A model generated the notes under the pieces. The model did not search any database, was not told where the DNA came from, and worked only from the letters and a program-made list of their open reading frames with translations. The translations under genes and the position numbers were made by a program. From NCBI RefSeq assembly GCF_014205135.1, contig NZ_JACHMY010000001.1, positions 6,386,001-6,450,000 of the forward strand: a DNA stretch of 64,000 nt, read 5' to 3'. Positions within the stretch are counted from its first letter, which is position 1; every line of letters starts with the position of its first letter. Positions 53,552 through 61,289 of this stretch are shown here, piece by piece. This DNA is from Kribbella italica. Lineage in GTDB: Bacteria; Actinomycetota; Actinomycetes; Propionibacteriales; Kribbellaceae.

Positions 53552-54182
53552 GTGCGTTCAGCCGGCGCTTCACCAGACGGCTGGTGACCGGGCCGAGGTT
53601 GTCCAGCTCCGACAGCAGGGTCTCGGTGAGAACGGCGAGCTGCTCCAACGACGCGAGCGCCCGAGTCGCACCCTCGGGATCGACGCCGTCCAGGAGTTCG
53701 ATCCCGACGAACCCCGCCGAGATGGAGCGAGCCAGACCACCGAGATCGACCAGCGGAAGCAACGGGCTGTCGGCGAGCACCCGGGCGAGCGTCTTCTCCA
53801 CCTCGACCACCCACAGGTTGAGCGCATCCGCGACCGCCGCGCCGACCACCTCGTTGCCACGCGAACCGGCGAGCATCTGCGCCAGGACGGCGACGTTGCC
53901 CTCGGCGTGCTCGGTCACGTGCACCGCACGGCCGACGGCGAGCAGCTCGGCGAACGTGGTGGATTGGTCGAACCGGTCCCGGTACAGCGCGACACGCTGC
54001 TCGGTGCTCTCCCGGCAGGCGGCCGCGATCAGGTCGTGGACGGTACCGAAGTGGTAGAAGACCAGCGCCTGGTTCTGCCCGGCCTCGGTCGCGATCGTGC
54101 GCGCCGACGCTCCGGCGAACCCACGCTCGCCGATCGTCCGCAGCGCGGCGTCGAGCAGGTCGGCTCGGGTGGTCTTCGCCAT
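53538..54182 (-). CDS. TetR family regulator, last gene of the SRPBCC/ICMT-DCC operon
   Basis: 214 residues. HTH: TRADLLDAALRTIGERGFAGASARTIATEAGQNQALVFYHFGTVHDLI. ATG 54182 has AAGGGA upstream. It lies 13 bases after the ICMT-DCC stop on the same strand, so it is co-transcribed with the two membrane protein genes upstream. Two 18-bp palindromes inside the ICMT-DCC gene are candidate binding sites. Confidence 0.9.
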   Translation of the reverse strand: MAKTTRADLLDAALRTIGERGFAGASARTIATEAGQNQALVFYHFGTVHDLIAAACRESTEQRVALYRDRFDQSTTFAELLAVGRAVHVTEHAEGNVAVLAQMLAGSRGNEVVGAAVADALNLWVVEVEKTLARVLADSPLLPLVDLGGLARSISAGFVGIELLDGVDPEGATRALASLEQLAVLTETLLSELDNLGPVTSRLVKRRLNALTNP

Positions 54183-54195
54183 CGGTCCCTTCCCT

Positions 54196-55473
54196 TCACG
54201 GTCGGCGGGCCGGCAGTTCGCGTTCACCGCCACCCATGCCGTCGAGCAGCAGTTGCAGCAGCGGCCGTACGACGGGCAGCCCGATCAGCCAGCCGACGTA
54301 CGCCCAGCCGAGACCGCTGTGCTGGAAGGCCTGCGCGATCGCTCCGAGCCCGCTCGCGCGTTGGCCGTCCGGCCCGACGTACAGGGCCCGCCGTAGCCCA
54401 GCCACCGTATACGTCTCGGCTGCGGTGATGGTGAGGCCGTCCGGCTTGGTCGACTCGATCAGGGTCCTGGTCTGCGCGCAGATCGTGCACGTCTCGGCGA
54501 GGTAGAGCTCGGCCTGCGGCTGGTACGGGCGGCGCCTCGGGATCCACGGCCGGACCTCGCGGTCGTACGCGCGCCAGGCGGGCTCGCGGGCGGCGAGCTG
54601 CTCGCGCTCGTGCGGATCGGCGACGAAGTGCGCGAACGAGACCGTGCCGACCGTCGCCAGTGCGAGCGACCAGCTCTGCGTACCGATCGCGAGCAGGGCC
54701 AGCATGACGACGATCGAGGCCTGCATCGGGTTGGCGAGGTAGGCGTACGGGCCGGTGGTGACGAGGCGCTGCGGCGGATCCCACGGGTACGGCGTACCGC
54801 CGGCTCTGGCGAACTCGGCCACGGCGGCGAGCGCTGGGACCGCGGCGAGGGCCATCAGCTGAAGGATGAGCGACGTCCGCCAGACCGGCCCGTCCAGCAG
54901 ATGACCCCAACTACCGTCCCCCTCACTCATCACCGCCGACGGCAACAGCCACAGGACCAGCCCGGTGAAGGTGATCAGCTGGACGACCAACCGACCGGTT
55001 AGTTGTTTGCGGGTGACGGTCCACCGGGCGAGCAGGACGGCCGGGACGAGAACGACGCCGAGCAGGACGGCTTCGCCGACCAGCCAGTGCGGGCCGAGCT
55101 GCACGAGCCCGTCGAGCCGAGGCATCAGCAGCAGATCGACCCATCCACAGGTCAGCACCCAGATCACCAGGTCCCGCGGCAGGCCGATCTGATGGTCGCG
55201 GCCCCCGACCAGCGGGGGAAGCGCACCCCAGCACAGCGCCCACCCGATCCACAGATCAAACGGCATCCCCAGGAAGCTCCCCGGCACCTCCTCGAACGCC
55301 CACCACCCCAGCCAAACAACCAACCGGTTGGTTGCCCCGAGCGCGACGAAGGCGAAGAGAAAGCCGAGCAAGGCGGCACCGGCCCGTTGCCGAGACGGTC
55401 TGCGCCAGAACACCCAGGTCAGCACCACTGGAACGATCAGGCAGAGCCATCGCACCAGGACCAGTTCAGTCAT
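54196..55473 (-). CDS. Membrane methyltransferase (ICMT-like) fused to a DCC-type thioredoxin-fold domain
   Basis: 425 residues. About eight membrane segments in 1-270; then the isoprenylcysteine methyltransferase-like SAM block: PPQRLVTTGPYAYLANPMQ, HEREQLAAREPAWRAYDREVRPWIPRR. From about 320 a DCC/DUF393-like domain follows, with a CxxC pair (Cys329, Cys332 in ETCTICAQT) and the family's GLRRALYVGPDGQRASGLGAIAQAF and QHSGLGWAYVG blocks. A fusion of methyltransferase and thiol-disulfide-like domain is unusual. The ATG overlaps the end of the upstream SRPBCC gene by eight bases. Confidence 0.8.
   Translation of the reverse strand: MTELVLVRWLCLIVPVVLTWVFWRRPSRQRAGAALLGFLFAFVALGATNRLVVWLGWWAFEEVPGSFLGMPFDLWIGWALCWGALPPLVGGRDHQIGLPRDLVIWVLTCGWVDLLLMPRLDGLVQLGPHWLVGEAVLLGVVLVPAVLLARWTVTRKQLTGRLVVQLITFTGLVLWLLPSAVMSEGDGSWGHLLDGPVWRTSLILQLMALAAVPALAAVAEFARAGGTPYPWDPPQRLVTTGPYAYLANPMQASIVVMLALLAIGTQSWSLALATVGTVSFAHFVADPHEREQLAAREPAWRAYDREVRPWIPRRRPYQPQAELYLAETCTICAQTRTLIESTKPDGLTITAAETYTVAGLRRALYVGPDGQRASGLGAIAQAFQHSGLGWAYVGWLIGLPVVRPLLQLLLDGMGGGERELPARRP
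54988..55005. promoter_or_regulatory. Intragenic palindromic motif, site 2
   Basis: CAACCGACCGGTTAGTTG, 16 of 18 bases identical to the perfect palindrome at 55317-55334. In the gene it uses rare codons CAA, CTA and TTG. Confidence 0.45.
55317..55334. promoter_or_regulatory. Intragenic perfect 18-bp palindrome, site 1
   Basis: CAACCAACCGGTTGGTTG is a perfect palindrome inside the ICMT-DCC coding region, 329 bases from site 2. The codons it imposes (TTG, GTT) are rare in this genome, which argues for selection on the DNA itself. The adjacent TetR protein is the obvious candidate binder. Confidence 0.5.
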
Positions 55474-56374
55474 CGCCCGTCGCGCCTTCCCGCAGCCCGA
55501 AGCTGTCGGCGAAGTGGGCGAGGCCGGCGCTGACCATCGCGGACTCGATCGGGCCGAAGTACCAGCTCGGGTCGAGCCGGCGAGTGAACGAGACGGTCAG
55601 CTTGACCGCCGTCGTGCCGTCCGGCCGCGGTGTGAGGTCGATCGTTGCGCCCTGCCAGTGCAACCAGCGCTGGGTCTTCGACTGGTCCGCGACGACCTTG
55701 AACACGATCTGCCGCGGGTCCTGGGCGGTCACCTCGGTGCTGATCGGGTCGCCGGCCAGGGAGAAGGTCCACCGGCTCCCGACCTCGAGGCGCGAACCGG
55801 TCGCCGAGGTCGGCGTCGGGTAGCCGGTGAGGCGGAGCAGGAACGGCCGCTCGGTGGAGAAGTCCGGGCCCTCGGCGAGCTGGTCGCGCACCTCGCCGAG
55901 CGACATCGCCACCACGCGCTCGGTGCTGACCTGCTGCACCGGGTCCACCCGGTACGCCGTGCCCTCGAGCCCGGCGATGAGCAGCGGGAAGATCGCGAGC
56001 GCGGTCTGGTAGCGCCGGCCGGCCTGACGGATACGGGACTGGCGGACGATCTCGGCGACGAAGTGCGCGACGCCGTACACGAGCGGCGAGGCCATCAGCA
56101 CGCAGGCGGCGCCCTCGTGCAGGAACGCCGACGTGATCATCAGCGCGAACGTGACCACCCGGAAGGTCAGCCCGTGCAGGCTCTTCGCGGGCGGTGCGAG
56201 GGCGATCACCACGGCGATCGCGAGCGGTGCGCCGACGAACAGCGCGGCGGTGTCGAGCCGGCCGGCCTTCGCCAGCAGCAGCGGGGCCAGGACGGCGGTC
56301 GATCCCACGATCAGCAGGGCGGGCAGCCGCTTCGCCCAGGCGACCGGAGGTGGCGGTTCCTCAGGAGTGGTCAT
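55466..56374 (-). CDS. Membrane protein with C-terminal SRPBCC domain
   Basis: 302 residues. Four to five membrane segments (about 18-36, 42-60, 70-95, 122-138), then a SRPBCC/polyketide-cyclase-like domain (about 150-295: STERVVAMSLGEVRDQLAEGPDF, LTPRPDGTTAVKLTVSFTRRLDPSWYFGPIE). SRPBCC folds bind hydrophobic ligands. The gene starts an operon with the ICMT-DCC and TetR genes. A TATGCT -10 box ends eight bases before the ATG, compatible with a near-leaderless mRNA. Confidence 0.82.
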   Translation of the reverse strand: MTTPEEPPPPVAWAKRLPALLIVGSTAVLAPLLLAKAGRLDTAALFVGAPLAIAVVIALAPPAKSLHGLTFRVVTFALMITSAFLHEGAACVLMASPLVYGVAHFVAEIVRQSRIRQAGRRYQTALAIFPLLIAGLEGTAYRVDPVQQVSTERVVAMSLGEVRDQLAEGPDFSTERPFLLRLTGYPTPTSATGSRLEVGSRWTFSLAGDPISTEVTAQDPRQIVFKVVADQSKTQRWLHWQGATIDLTPRPDGTTAVKLTVSFTRRLDPSWYFGPIESAMVSAGLAHFADSFGLREGATGDD

Positions 56375-56386
56375 GAACGCAGCATA

Positions 56387-56420
56387 GACCAGGTTTTGAG
56401 CACTCGCTCAAAACCTGGTC
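56387..56420. terminator. Long hairpin: terminator of the ABC operon overlapping the next promoter
   Basis: Perfect 15-bp stem (56387-56401 with 56406-56420), loop ACTC, ten bases after the DrrB-like stop. On the minus strand it is followed at once by TATGCT, the -10 of the SRPBCC operon, and a TTGAGC 19 bases upstream lies in the stem. So terminator and promoter overlap, and the element could also be an operator. Confidence 0.65.
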
Positions 56421-56430
56421 TTTCTGCAGG

Positions 56431-57234
56431 TCAGGCCGCTGTTCCCTTGTTGTACGAGCGGCGGGACCACAGGTAGCCACCGACCGCGACCACGACGCAC
56501 CAGATCGCGGCGAGCCAGGCGTCCGAGGCGCTGTACGGCGTACCGATCAGCAGCCCACGCAGGGTCTCGATGATCGGCGTGTAGGGCTGGTACTCGGCGA
56601 ACCAGCGGATACCGGACGGCATCGAGTCGATCGGGACGAAGGTGCTGCTGAGGAAGGGCAGGATCAGGCTGAACGGCAGCACCACGTTGCTGGCCGCCTC
56701 CGGCGTCTTGGAGGTGAGACCGAGCGCGACGGCCAGCCAGGTCAGCGCCACCGCCGTACCGACGATCAGGGCGGCCGCGAGCAGCCACTGGCCGAACGTC
56801 GCCGTCGGGCGGAAGCCCATCAGCAGGCCGACGCCGACCAGCAGCGCGACGCTGACCAGGGTCTGCAGGAGACTGCCGATCACGTGCCCGGCGAGCACCG
56901 ACGGCCGGAAGATCGCCATCGTCCGGAACCGGGCCACGATGCCTTCGGTCATGTCGGTGCAGACGGCGACGGCGGTCGGGACGGTGCCCGAGCCCAGCGT
57001 GACCAGCAGCAGGCCGGGCACCAGGAAGTCGAGGTAGTCGAAGCCGGCGCCGCCGATGCCGGCCTGGAACGTCTTGCCGAAGACGAGTCCGAACAGCAGC
57101 AGCATGATCACCGGGCTGATCAGCGTGCTCAGCGTCATCCCCGGGTAGCGCTGCTGGTGCCGCAGGTTGCGGCGCAGCATGGTCGCGGTGTCGGCCAGCG
57201 GGTGACCAGAAACTTGCGCGGTCGTCGTACTCAT
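56431..57234 (-). CDS. ABC-2 type permease, DrrB-like
   Basis: 267 residues, six membrane segments, ABC2_membrane family of the daunorubicin-resistance type (TMLRRNLRHQQRYPGMTLSTLISPVIMLLLFGLVFGKTF at the start; SLILPFLSSTFVPIDSMPSGIRWFAEYQPYTPIIETLRGLL near the end). The start overlaps the stop of the ATPase gene by four bases (ATGA). Probably exports a drug-like or lipid-like compound. Confidence 0.93.
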   Translation of the reverse strand: MSTTTAQVSGHPLADTATMLRRNLRHQQRYPGMTLSTLISPVIMLLLFGLVFGKTFQAGIGGAGFDYLDFLVPGLLLVTLGSGTVPTAVAVCTDMTEGIVARFRTMAIFRPSVLAGHVIGSLLQTLVSVALLVGVGLLMGFRPTATFGQWLLAAALIVGTAVALTWLAVALGLTSKTPEAASNVVLPFSLILPFLSSTFVPIDSMPSGIRWFAEYQPYTPIIETLRGLLIGTPYSASDAWLAAIWCVVVAVGGYLWSRRSYNKGTAA

Positions 57235-58175
57235 CGGGTCGTCACTTTCTCGTCGGTGGGGTGACCGGTGACGGCGAAGAAGACGTCGTCCAGGTCGGGG
57301 GTGTGCACGGTCAGCTCGTCGACCTCGAGCGAGGCGTCGTCGATCCGGGCCAGCAGGTCACGCAGGGACTGCACGCGACCGTCGTTCGGGACCTGCAGAA
57401 CCAGCGCGTCGCGATCCGGTACGCCGGCCGTCAGCACGCGGGCGGCCAGCTCGAGCTCGTCGGGCGCGGTGAAGCGGAGCCGGACGTGGCCGCCGGGAAC
57501 GAGCCGCTTCAGCTCCTCCGGGGTGCCCTGGGCAACCAGTTGACCGTGGTCGAGCACGGCGATCCGGTCGGCCAGCTGATCGGCCTCCTCCAGGTACTGC
57601 GTGGTGAGGAAGACCGTCACGCCTCCGGCGACCAGCTGCCGGATGATCTGCCACATGCTGTGCCGGCTGCGCGGGTCGAGCCCGGTGGTCGGCTCGTCGA
57701 GGAAGATGATCCGCGGCTCGCCGACCAGCGTCATCGCCAGGTCGAGGCGGCGCTTCATGCCACCGGAGTACGACATCGCCGTCTTCTGGCCGGCCTCGAC
57801 CAGGTCGAACTGCTCCAGCAGCTCGGCGGCGCGACGCCGGCCGGCCGCCTTGCCCAGGTGGTTCAGATCGGCCATCAGCCACAGGTTCTCCTCGCCGGTG
57901 AGCAGGCCGTCGACCGCGGAGAACTGGCCGGTGACGCCGATCGCGGCGCGGACCGTGTCCGGCGCGGCGGTCAGGTCGGTGCCGTCGATCCGGACCTCGC
58001 CGGCGTCGGCGGTGATCAACGTGGACAGGATGTTCACCACGGTGGTCTTGCCGGCGCCGTTCGGGCCGAGCAGGGAGAAAATGGTGCCTTGGGCAACGGT
58101 CAGGTCGATGCCGTCGAGCACCCGCTGGTCGCCGTAGGACTTGTGCAGCCCGCGGACCTCGATCGCTGGTGTCAT
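57231..58175 (-). CDS. ABC transporter ATPase, DrrA-like
   Basis: 314 residues. Walker A GPNGAGKTT, signature SYSGGMKRRLDLA (the leading Leu of LSGG is Tyr), Walker B RIIFLDEPTTGLD, and the C-terminal DrrA extension with LEVDELTVHTPDLDDVFFAVTG. Works with the next gene as a DrrAB exporter. The ATG follows GCGAGGAACC. No TetR gene is directly attached; the EXLDI gene is upstream by 170 bases on the same strand. Confidence 0.94.
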   Translation of the reverse strand: MTPAIEVRGLHKSYGDQRVLDGIDLTVAQGTIFSLLGPNGAGKTTVVNILSTLITADAGEVRIDGTDLTAAPDTVRAAIGVTGQFSAVDGLLTGEENLWLMADLNHLGKAAGRRRAAELLEQFDLVEAGQKTAMSYSGGMKRRLDLAMTLVGEPRIIFLDEPTTGLDPRSRHSMWQIIRQLVAGGVTVFLTTQYLEEADQLADRIAVLDHGQLVAQGTPEELKRLVPGGHVRLRFTAPDELELAARVLTAGVPDRDALVLQVPNDGRVQSLRDLLARIDDASLEVDELTVHTPDLDDVFFAVTGHPTDEKVTTR

Positions 58176-58345
58176 GGTTCCTCGCTCGTTTTCGGGCAGG
58201 CTCGCGCCGCCTGGGGATCTGGGTGGTGTTCGTGAGCAGGCTCGCGCCGGGACAGGGTGCGGGCCCGAAGGATCAGAAGGAGGGTGTGCGGATCCGGCCG
58301 GACGGCCTCAGGCCGCCGGAGAGGGTGGTGCGCTGGTTCAGTTGG

Positions 58346-58879
58346 CTAGATGTCGAGGTCCTCGACGGCGGGTTGGGTCGCCGCCTCCTCGACCAGGGCG
58401 TAGAGGTCCTCGGGGATCAGTTCGCGCAGCTCCGCGACGGTGTCGACGACGTCCAGCGTCGCCTCGCCCTGCGCCATGCTCCACGTGTTGTCGAGCAGGC
58501 CCAGCGTCCCGATCCAGCTCCGCCAGCCGCCGTCGTCGGTGGCGGCGGGTTTGGTCGAGCCCTGCTTGTACTGATCGCGGCGGTCGGCGTGCAGGACGAA
58601 CTTGCCGGTCCGGCTGCGGTAGACCTTGAAGGCCTCGTAACCGTCCTTGCTCGAGCGTCCTCCCTCGGCCAGCAGTACGCCGGAGAACCGCTGCTTGCGG
58701 CCGGCGCCCCGGCCGACCCGCACGGTGATCTCGTCGTACCCCTCGAGCCGGCCCTCCTCCATCTCGACGTACCGCCGGAGCGCGGTCGAGATCGCGGAGG
58801 ACAGGTTCCCGGCGATCTCCTGCGCGCGCTTGTAGAGCGCCAGGTCGTCGTCGGACACGTAGATCGTCTTGTTCGGCAT
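58346..58879 (-). CDS. EXLDI family protein (ribbon-helix-helix-like N-terminus)
   Basis: 177 residues. The N-terminal 45 (MPNKTIYVSDDDLALYKRAQ, then NLSSAISTALRRYV) have the strand-helix-helix pattern of RHH DNA-binding proteins. The centre contains YEAFKVYRSRTGKFVLHADRRDQYK, and the last residues are VEDLDI, the motif that names the EXLDI family. ATG with AGGAG and a TATAGT -10 box. TACGTA operators overlap its promoter. The DrrAB genes follow 170 bases downstream, so it may regulate them. Family function is not established. Confidence 0.85.
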   Translation of the reverse strand: MPNKTIYVSDDDLALYKRAQEIAGNLSSAISTALRRYVEMEEGRLEGYDEITVRVGRGAGRKQRFSGVLLAEGGRSSKDGYEAFKVYRSRTGKFVLHADRRDQYKQGSTKPAATDDGGWRSWIGTLGLLDNTWSMAQGEATLDVVDTVAELRELIPEDLYALVEEAATQPAVEDLDI

Positions 58880-58890
58880 GTGGTGTCTCC

Positions 58891-58948
58891 TTCTACGTAG
58901 AACTATACATATGCCATGCGTAGGTGTCTACGTATATGTCTACGTAGA
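58891..58948. promoter_or_regulatory. Three TACGTA boxes between EXLDI and alpha/beta-hydrolase genes
   Basis: TTCTACGTAGAA (58891-58902, perfect 12-bp palindrome), TCTACGTAT (58927-58935) and TCTACGTAGA (58939-58948, perfect 10-bp palindrome). The first lies between the EXLDI -10 (TATAGT on the minus strand, 58904-58909) and its ribosome binding site. Short repeated palindromes are typical RHH operators. Confidence 0.75.
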
Positions 58949-58975
58949 TTCGGCCGGGCCTGCGAAGATCCCTCC

Positions 58976-59857
58976 GTGGACCCTGCCGAAGACCGCTACG
59001 ACGCCCTGACCGACGAGGTCGCCGCCCTGTACGACGCCGGCCGCCAGGCCGACGCGCTCGCCCTGATGGACACCGCGGACGACGCTCTCGCTCCGTGGTC
59101 GGCCGAGCTCGGCCACCTCCGGGCCTGCCTCCTCGGCGCGCTCGCCCGCCCCGACGAGGCGCTCGTCGTCCTCCAGCAGGCGACCGACGCCGGCGGCTGG
59201 TGGGCCGAGCCGATCCTCACCGAGGACGACGACCTGGCCGGCCTTCAGAACCTCCCCGGCTTCGACCAGGTGCTCGCCCTCAGCCGCACGCGCCGGACCA
59301 CAGACGCCACTCCACCGGTGGTCCAGCTGGGTTCGTCTCCCCAGCGCGTTGTCGTCGCACTCCACGGCGCCGGCCAACGCGCCACCCACGCAGCCCGCGA
59401 CTGGGCGCCCGTCCTCGACCTGAACTGCGCCCTGATCTGCGTCGAGTCGTCCCAGCTGATGTCCCCGATGTACCGGACCTGGCCCGACCCCGAGGCCGCG
59501 CGCGACGACATCGCTCGCGCTCTCACTTACTTGGCCGACGACCTCAAAGGTCTGCCCCTGATCGCCGCAGGCTTCTCCGCGGGCGGCCGCGCGGCGCTCG
59601 ACTGGGCGCTCACCGGCCTGCCGCAGCGTGCGGACGGCGTACTGGTACTCGCGCCGGCCCTCCGCGCTCTCCCGCGGGCCGCCGCGAACTCGTTGTCCCC
59701 GGCCGTCGCTTGGATCAGCTCCGAGGACGACCTGCTCGACACCGTCACCGGCGCACCGCTGGAAGCGCTCGGGGTGGAGACCAGGATCCTCCCGGCCGAA
59801 GGCCATCAGGTCCCGGCCGGGTTCAGGCAGCTCCTGGCCGGACTCCTGGGCGGCTGA
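58976..59857 (+). CDS. Alpha/beta-hydrolase with N-terminal TPR-like helices
   Basis: 293 residues. Residues 1-95 form TPR-like helical pairs (ALYDAGRQADALALMDTA, LLGALARPDEALVVLQQATDAGG). From about 115 an esterase domain follows: VVVALHGAGQ (oxyanion), nucleophile Ser201 in GFSAGG, an Asp in the ISSEDD region and His in EGHQVPAGF. GTG 58976 fits the family's length; no ribosome binding site, maybe leaderless. Divergent from the EXLDI gene with shared TACGTA boxes. Confidence 0.82.
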   Translation: MDPAEDRYDALTDEVAALYDAGRQADALALMDTADDALAPWSAELGHLRACLLGALARPDEALVVLQQATDAGGWWAEPILTEDDDLAGLQNLPGFDQVLALSRTRRTTDATPPVVQLGSSPQRVVVALHGAGQRATHAARDWAPVLDLNCALICVESSQLMSPMYRTWPDPEAARDDIARALTYLADDLKGLPLIAAGFSAGGRAALDWALTGLPQRADGVLVLAPALRALPRAAANSLSPAVAWISSEDDLLDTVTGAPLEALGVETRILPAEGHQVPAGFRQLLAGLLGG

Positions 59858-59882
59858 TCACCGGGAAGCCGTCTTCCCCAGT

Positions 59883-60020
59883 TGTGGACAACATGGTGAT
59901 CAAACCTCAACAATCCACAGATTTGGCTCTTTTTCGGCCGGAAACGGTGCACAACCCGGGGAAAACCTGGGGACAAACCACGGGGAAGCTGTGCACAGCT
60001 GGGGATACGGCTGTGGATAA
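59883..60020. promoter_or_regulatory. DnaA-box cluster upstream of the convergent crgA end
   Basis: Two perfect boxes, TGTGGACAA (59883-59891, TTGTCCACA on the minus strand) and TGTGGATAA (60012-60020, TTATCCACA on the minus strand), plus near matches TGGGGACAA (59968-59976) and CAATCCACA (59911-59919) within 140 bases, in a 235-base gene gap. A short AT-richer patch lies at 59920-59935. It resembles a DnaA-binding region; the true origin is normally next to dnaA, which is not in the window. Confidence 0.6.
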
Positions 60021-60092
60021 CTTGAACGCGGACCTGAGCCGGTTGCGCCCGTTCGCCGGCTGAGGTCCGCGTCGCGGGTCAGTGCGGAGAGG

Positions 60093-60356
60093 TCAGATCC
60101 ACTGCGTGGAGACGACGAACCCGACCGCGATCAGGCCCATGCCGATCAGCAGGTTCCAGTTGCCCAGGTCGTTCATGAACGGGATGTCCTGGCCCGCCAC
60201 GTAGAAGACCACCAGCCAGATCAGCCCGAGCAGCCAGCAACCGAGCATCAGCGGCGCCACCCAGGCGCGACTGGAGGTGCGGGGCTTCTTCGGAGTCTTC
60301 TGCGGCTTCTCCGCGGCCGACTTCTTCTTCTTTTCGCGACTGCTCGACTCGGGCAC
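60093..60356 (-). CDS. crgA: Cell division protein CrgA
   Basis: 87 residues: a Lys-rich cytoplasmic start (SSSREKKKKSAAEKPQKTPKKPRTSSRAWV) and two membrane segments (about 32-52 and 67-85) with the conserved linker GQDIPFMNDLGNWNLLIG. CrgA is an actinobacterial divisome protein that links FtsZ, FtsQ and penicillin-binding proteins. GTG with AAGGAG upstream. Its place between ppiA-group and DUF881/trpG/pknB is the conserved one. Confidence 0.95.
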   Translation of the reverse strand: MPESSSREKKKKSAAEKPQKTPKKPRTSSRAWVAPLMLGCWLLGLIWLVVFYVAGQDIPFMNDLGNWNLLIGMGLIAVGFVVSTQWI

Positions 60357-60482
60357 GACTTGGGCTCCTTGTAGCGGACACTAAGGTGAGTGGTGGTCCC
60401 TCGGTTCGCGAGGCTGCCACCAGCCACACCGACGGGTCTGGCCTCGGTTAGCGTAGTGCAGACGGGAGCATGGGGGTCACGA

Positions 60483-61253
60483 GTGAGCAGGCTGCGGCGT
60501 TTTTCGCTCTGGCGCGCGGGTGCGCCGCTGGCACTGCTGTGCGCCGGTCTGCTGTTCGCGACCAGCGCCACCAACGCCCGTGGCACCGACCTCCGTCCCA
60601 GTCGTAACACTACGCTCGCCGGCCTGGTCGAGGAACAGAGCCGCCGCAGCGCGAGCCTGACCCGTCAGCACGCCGCGCTGAGCGGTGACATCGACAAGCT
60701 GCGCGCCCAGCAGGGCTCGTTCCCGCCGAAGCTGACCAAGCAGCTCGAGGAACTGTCGGTCGCGGTCGGGACGACGCCGGTGACCGGGCCCGGGCTGACC
60801 GTCACGCTGAAGGACGCGCCGCCCGAGGTGGTCAAGGACAACCCGGACGTCGACGCGGACTGGCTGGTGATCCACCAGCAGGACATCCAGGCGGTGGTGA
60901 ACGCGCTGTGGGCCGGTGGCGCGGACGCGATCTCGATCCAGGACCACCGGGTGATCTCCACGACCGGGATCAAGTGCGTCGGCAACTCGGTCGTCCTGCA
61001 CGGCGTGCCGTACCTGCCGCCGTACCGGATCACCGCGATCGGTGACCGGCGCAAGCTGCAGCAGTCGCTGGACGACTCGAAGTACATCGAGAACCTGCAG
61101 GACTACGTGGTGAAGTTCCAGCTCGGCTACGAGGTGAAGAACCAGTCGAGCATCGCGATGCCGGCCTACGAGGGCACGCTGGACCTGCAGAGCGCGACCG
61201 TGCCGGGCTTCGCCAAGACGCCCACGGTGAGCCCGTCCAGCACCGGCCGCTGA
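60483..61253 (+). CDS. DUF881 family membrane-anchored protein
   Basis: 256 residues. One N-terminal membrane segment (about 12-30), a coiled-coil stretch (VEEQSRRSASLTRQHAALSGDIDKLRAQQ) and the DUF881 core: PVTGPGLTVTLKDAP, DWLVIHQQDIQAVVNALWAGGADAISIQDHRV and PYLPPYRITAIGD. Related to YlxX/YlxW-type proteins of unknown function next to division genes. Matches Rv0012 in position. GTG start with GGGGG upstream. Confidence 0.92.
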   Translation: MSRLRRFSLWRAGAPLALLCAGLLFATSATNARGTDLRPSRNTTLAGLVEEQSRRSASLTRQHAALSGDIDKLRAQQGSFPPKLTKQLEELSVAVGTTPVTGPGLTVTLKDAPPEVVKDNPDVDADWLVIHQQDIQAVVNALWAGGADAISIQDHRVISTTGIKCVGNSVVLHGVPYLPPYRITAIGDRRKLQQSLDDSKYIENLQDYVVKFQLGYEVKNQSSIAMPAYEGTLDLQSATVPGFAKTPTVSPSSTGR

Positions 61254-61289
61254 CTGCGCCCGCGGCGGTCTCCACAGTAGGCTCTGGTC

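Noticed and set aside
58196..58249. 14-bp direct repeat GCAGGCTCGCGCCG, 40 bp apart, upstream of drrA
   Set aside because: GC-rich and without dyad; no regulator can be linked. Not strong enough for a regulatory call.
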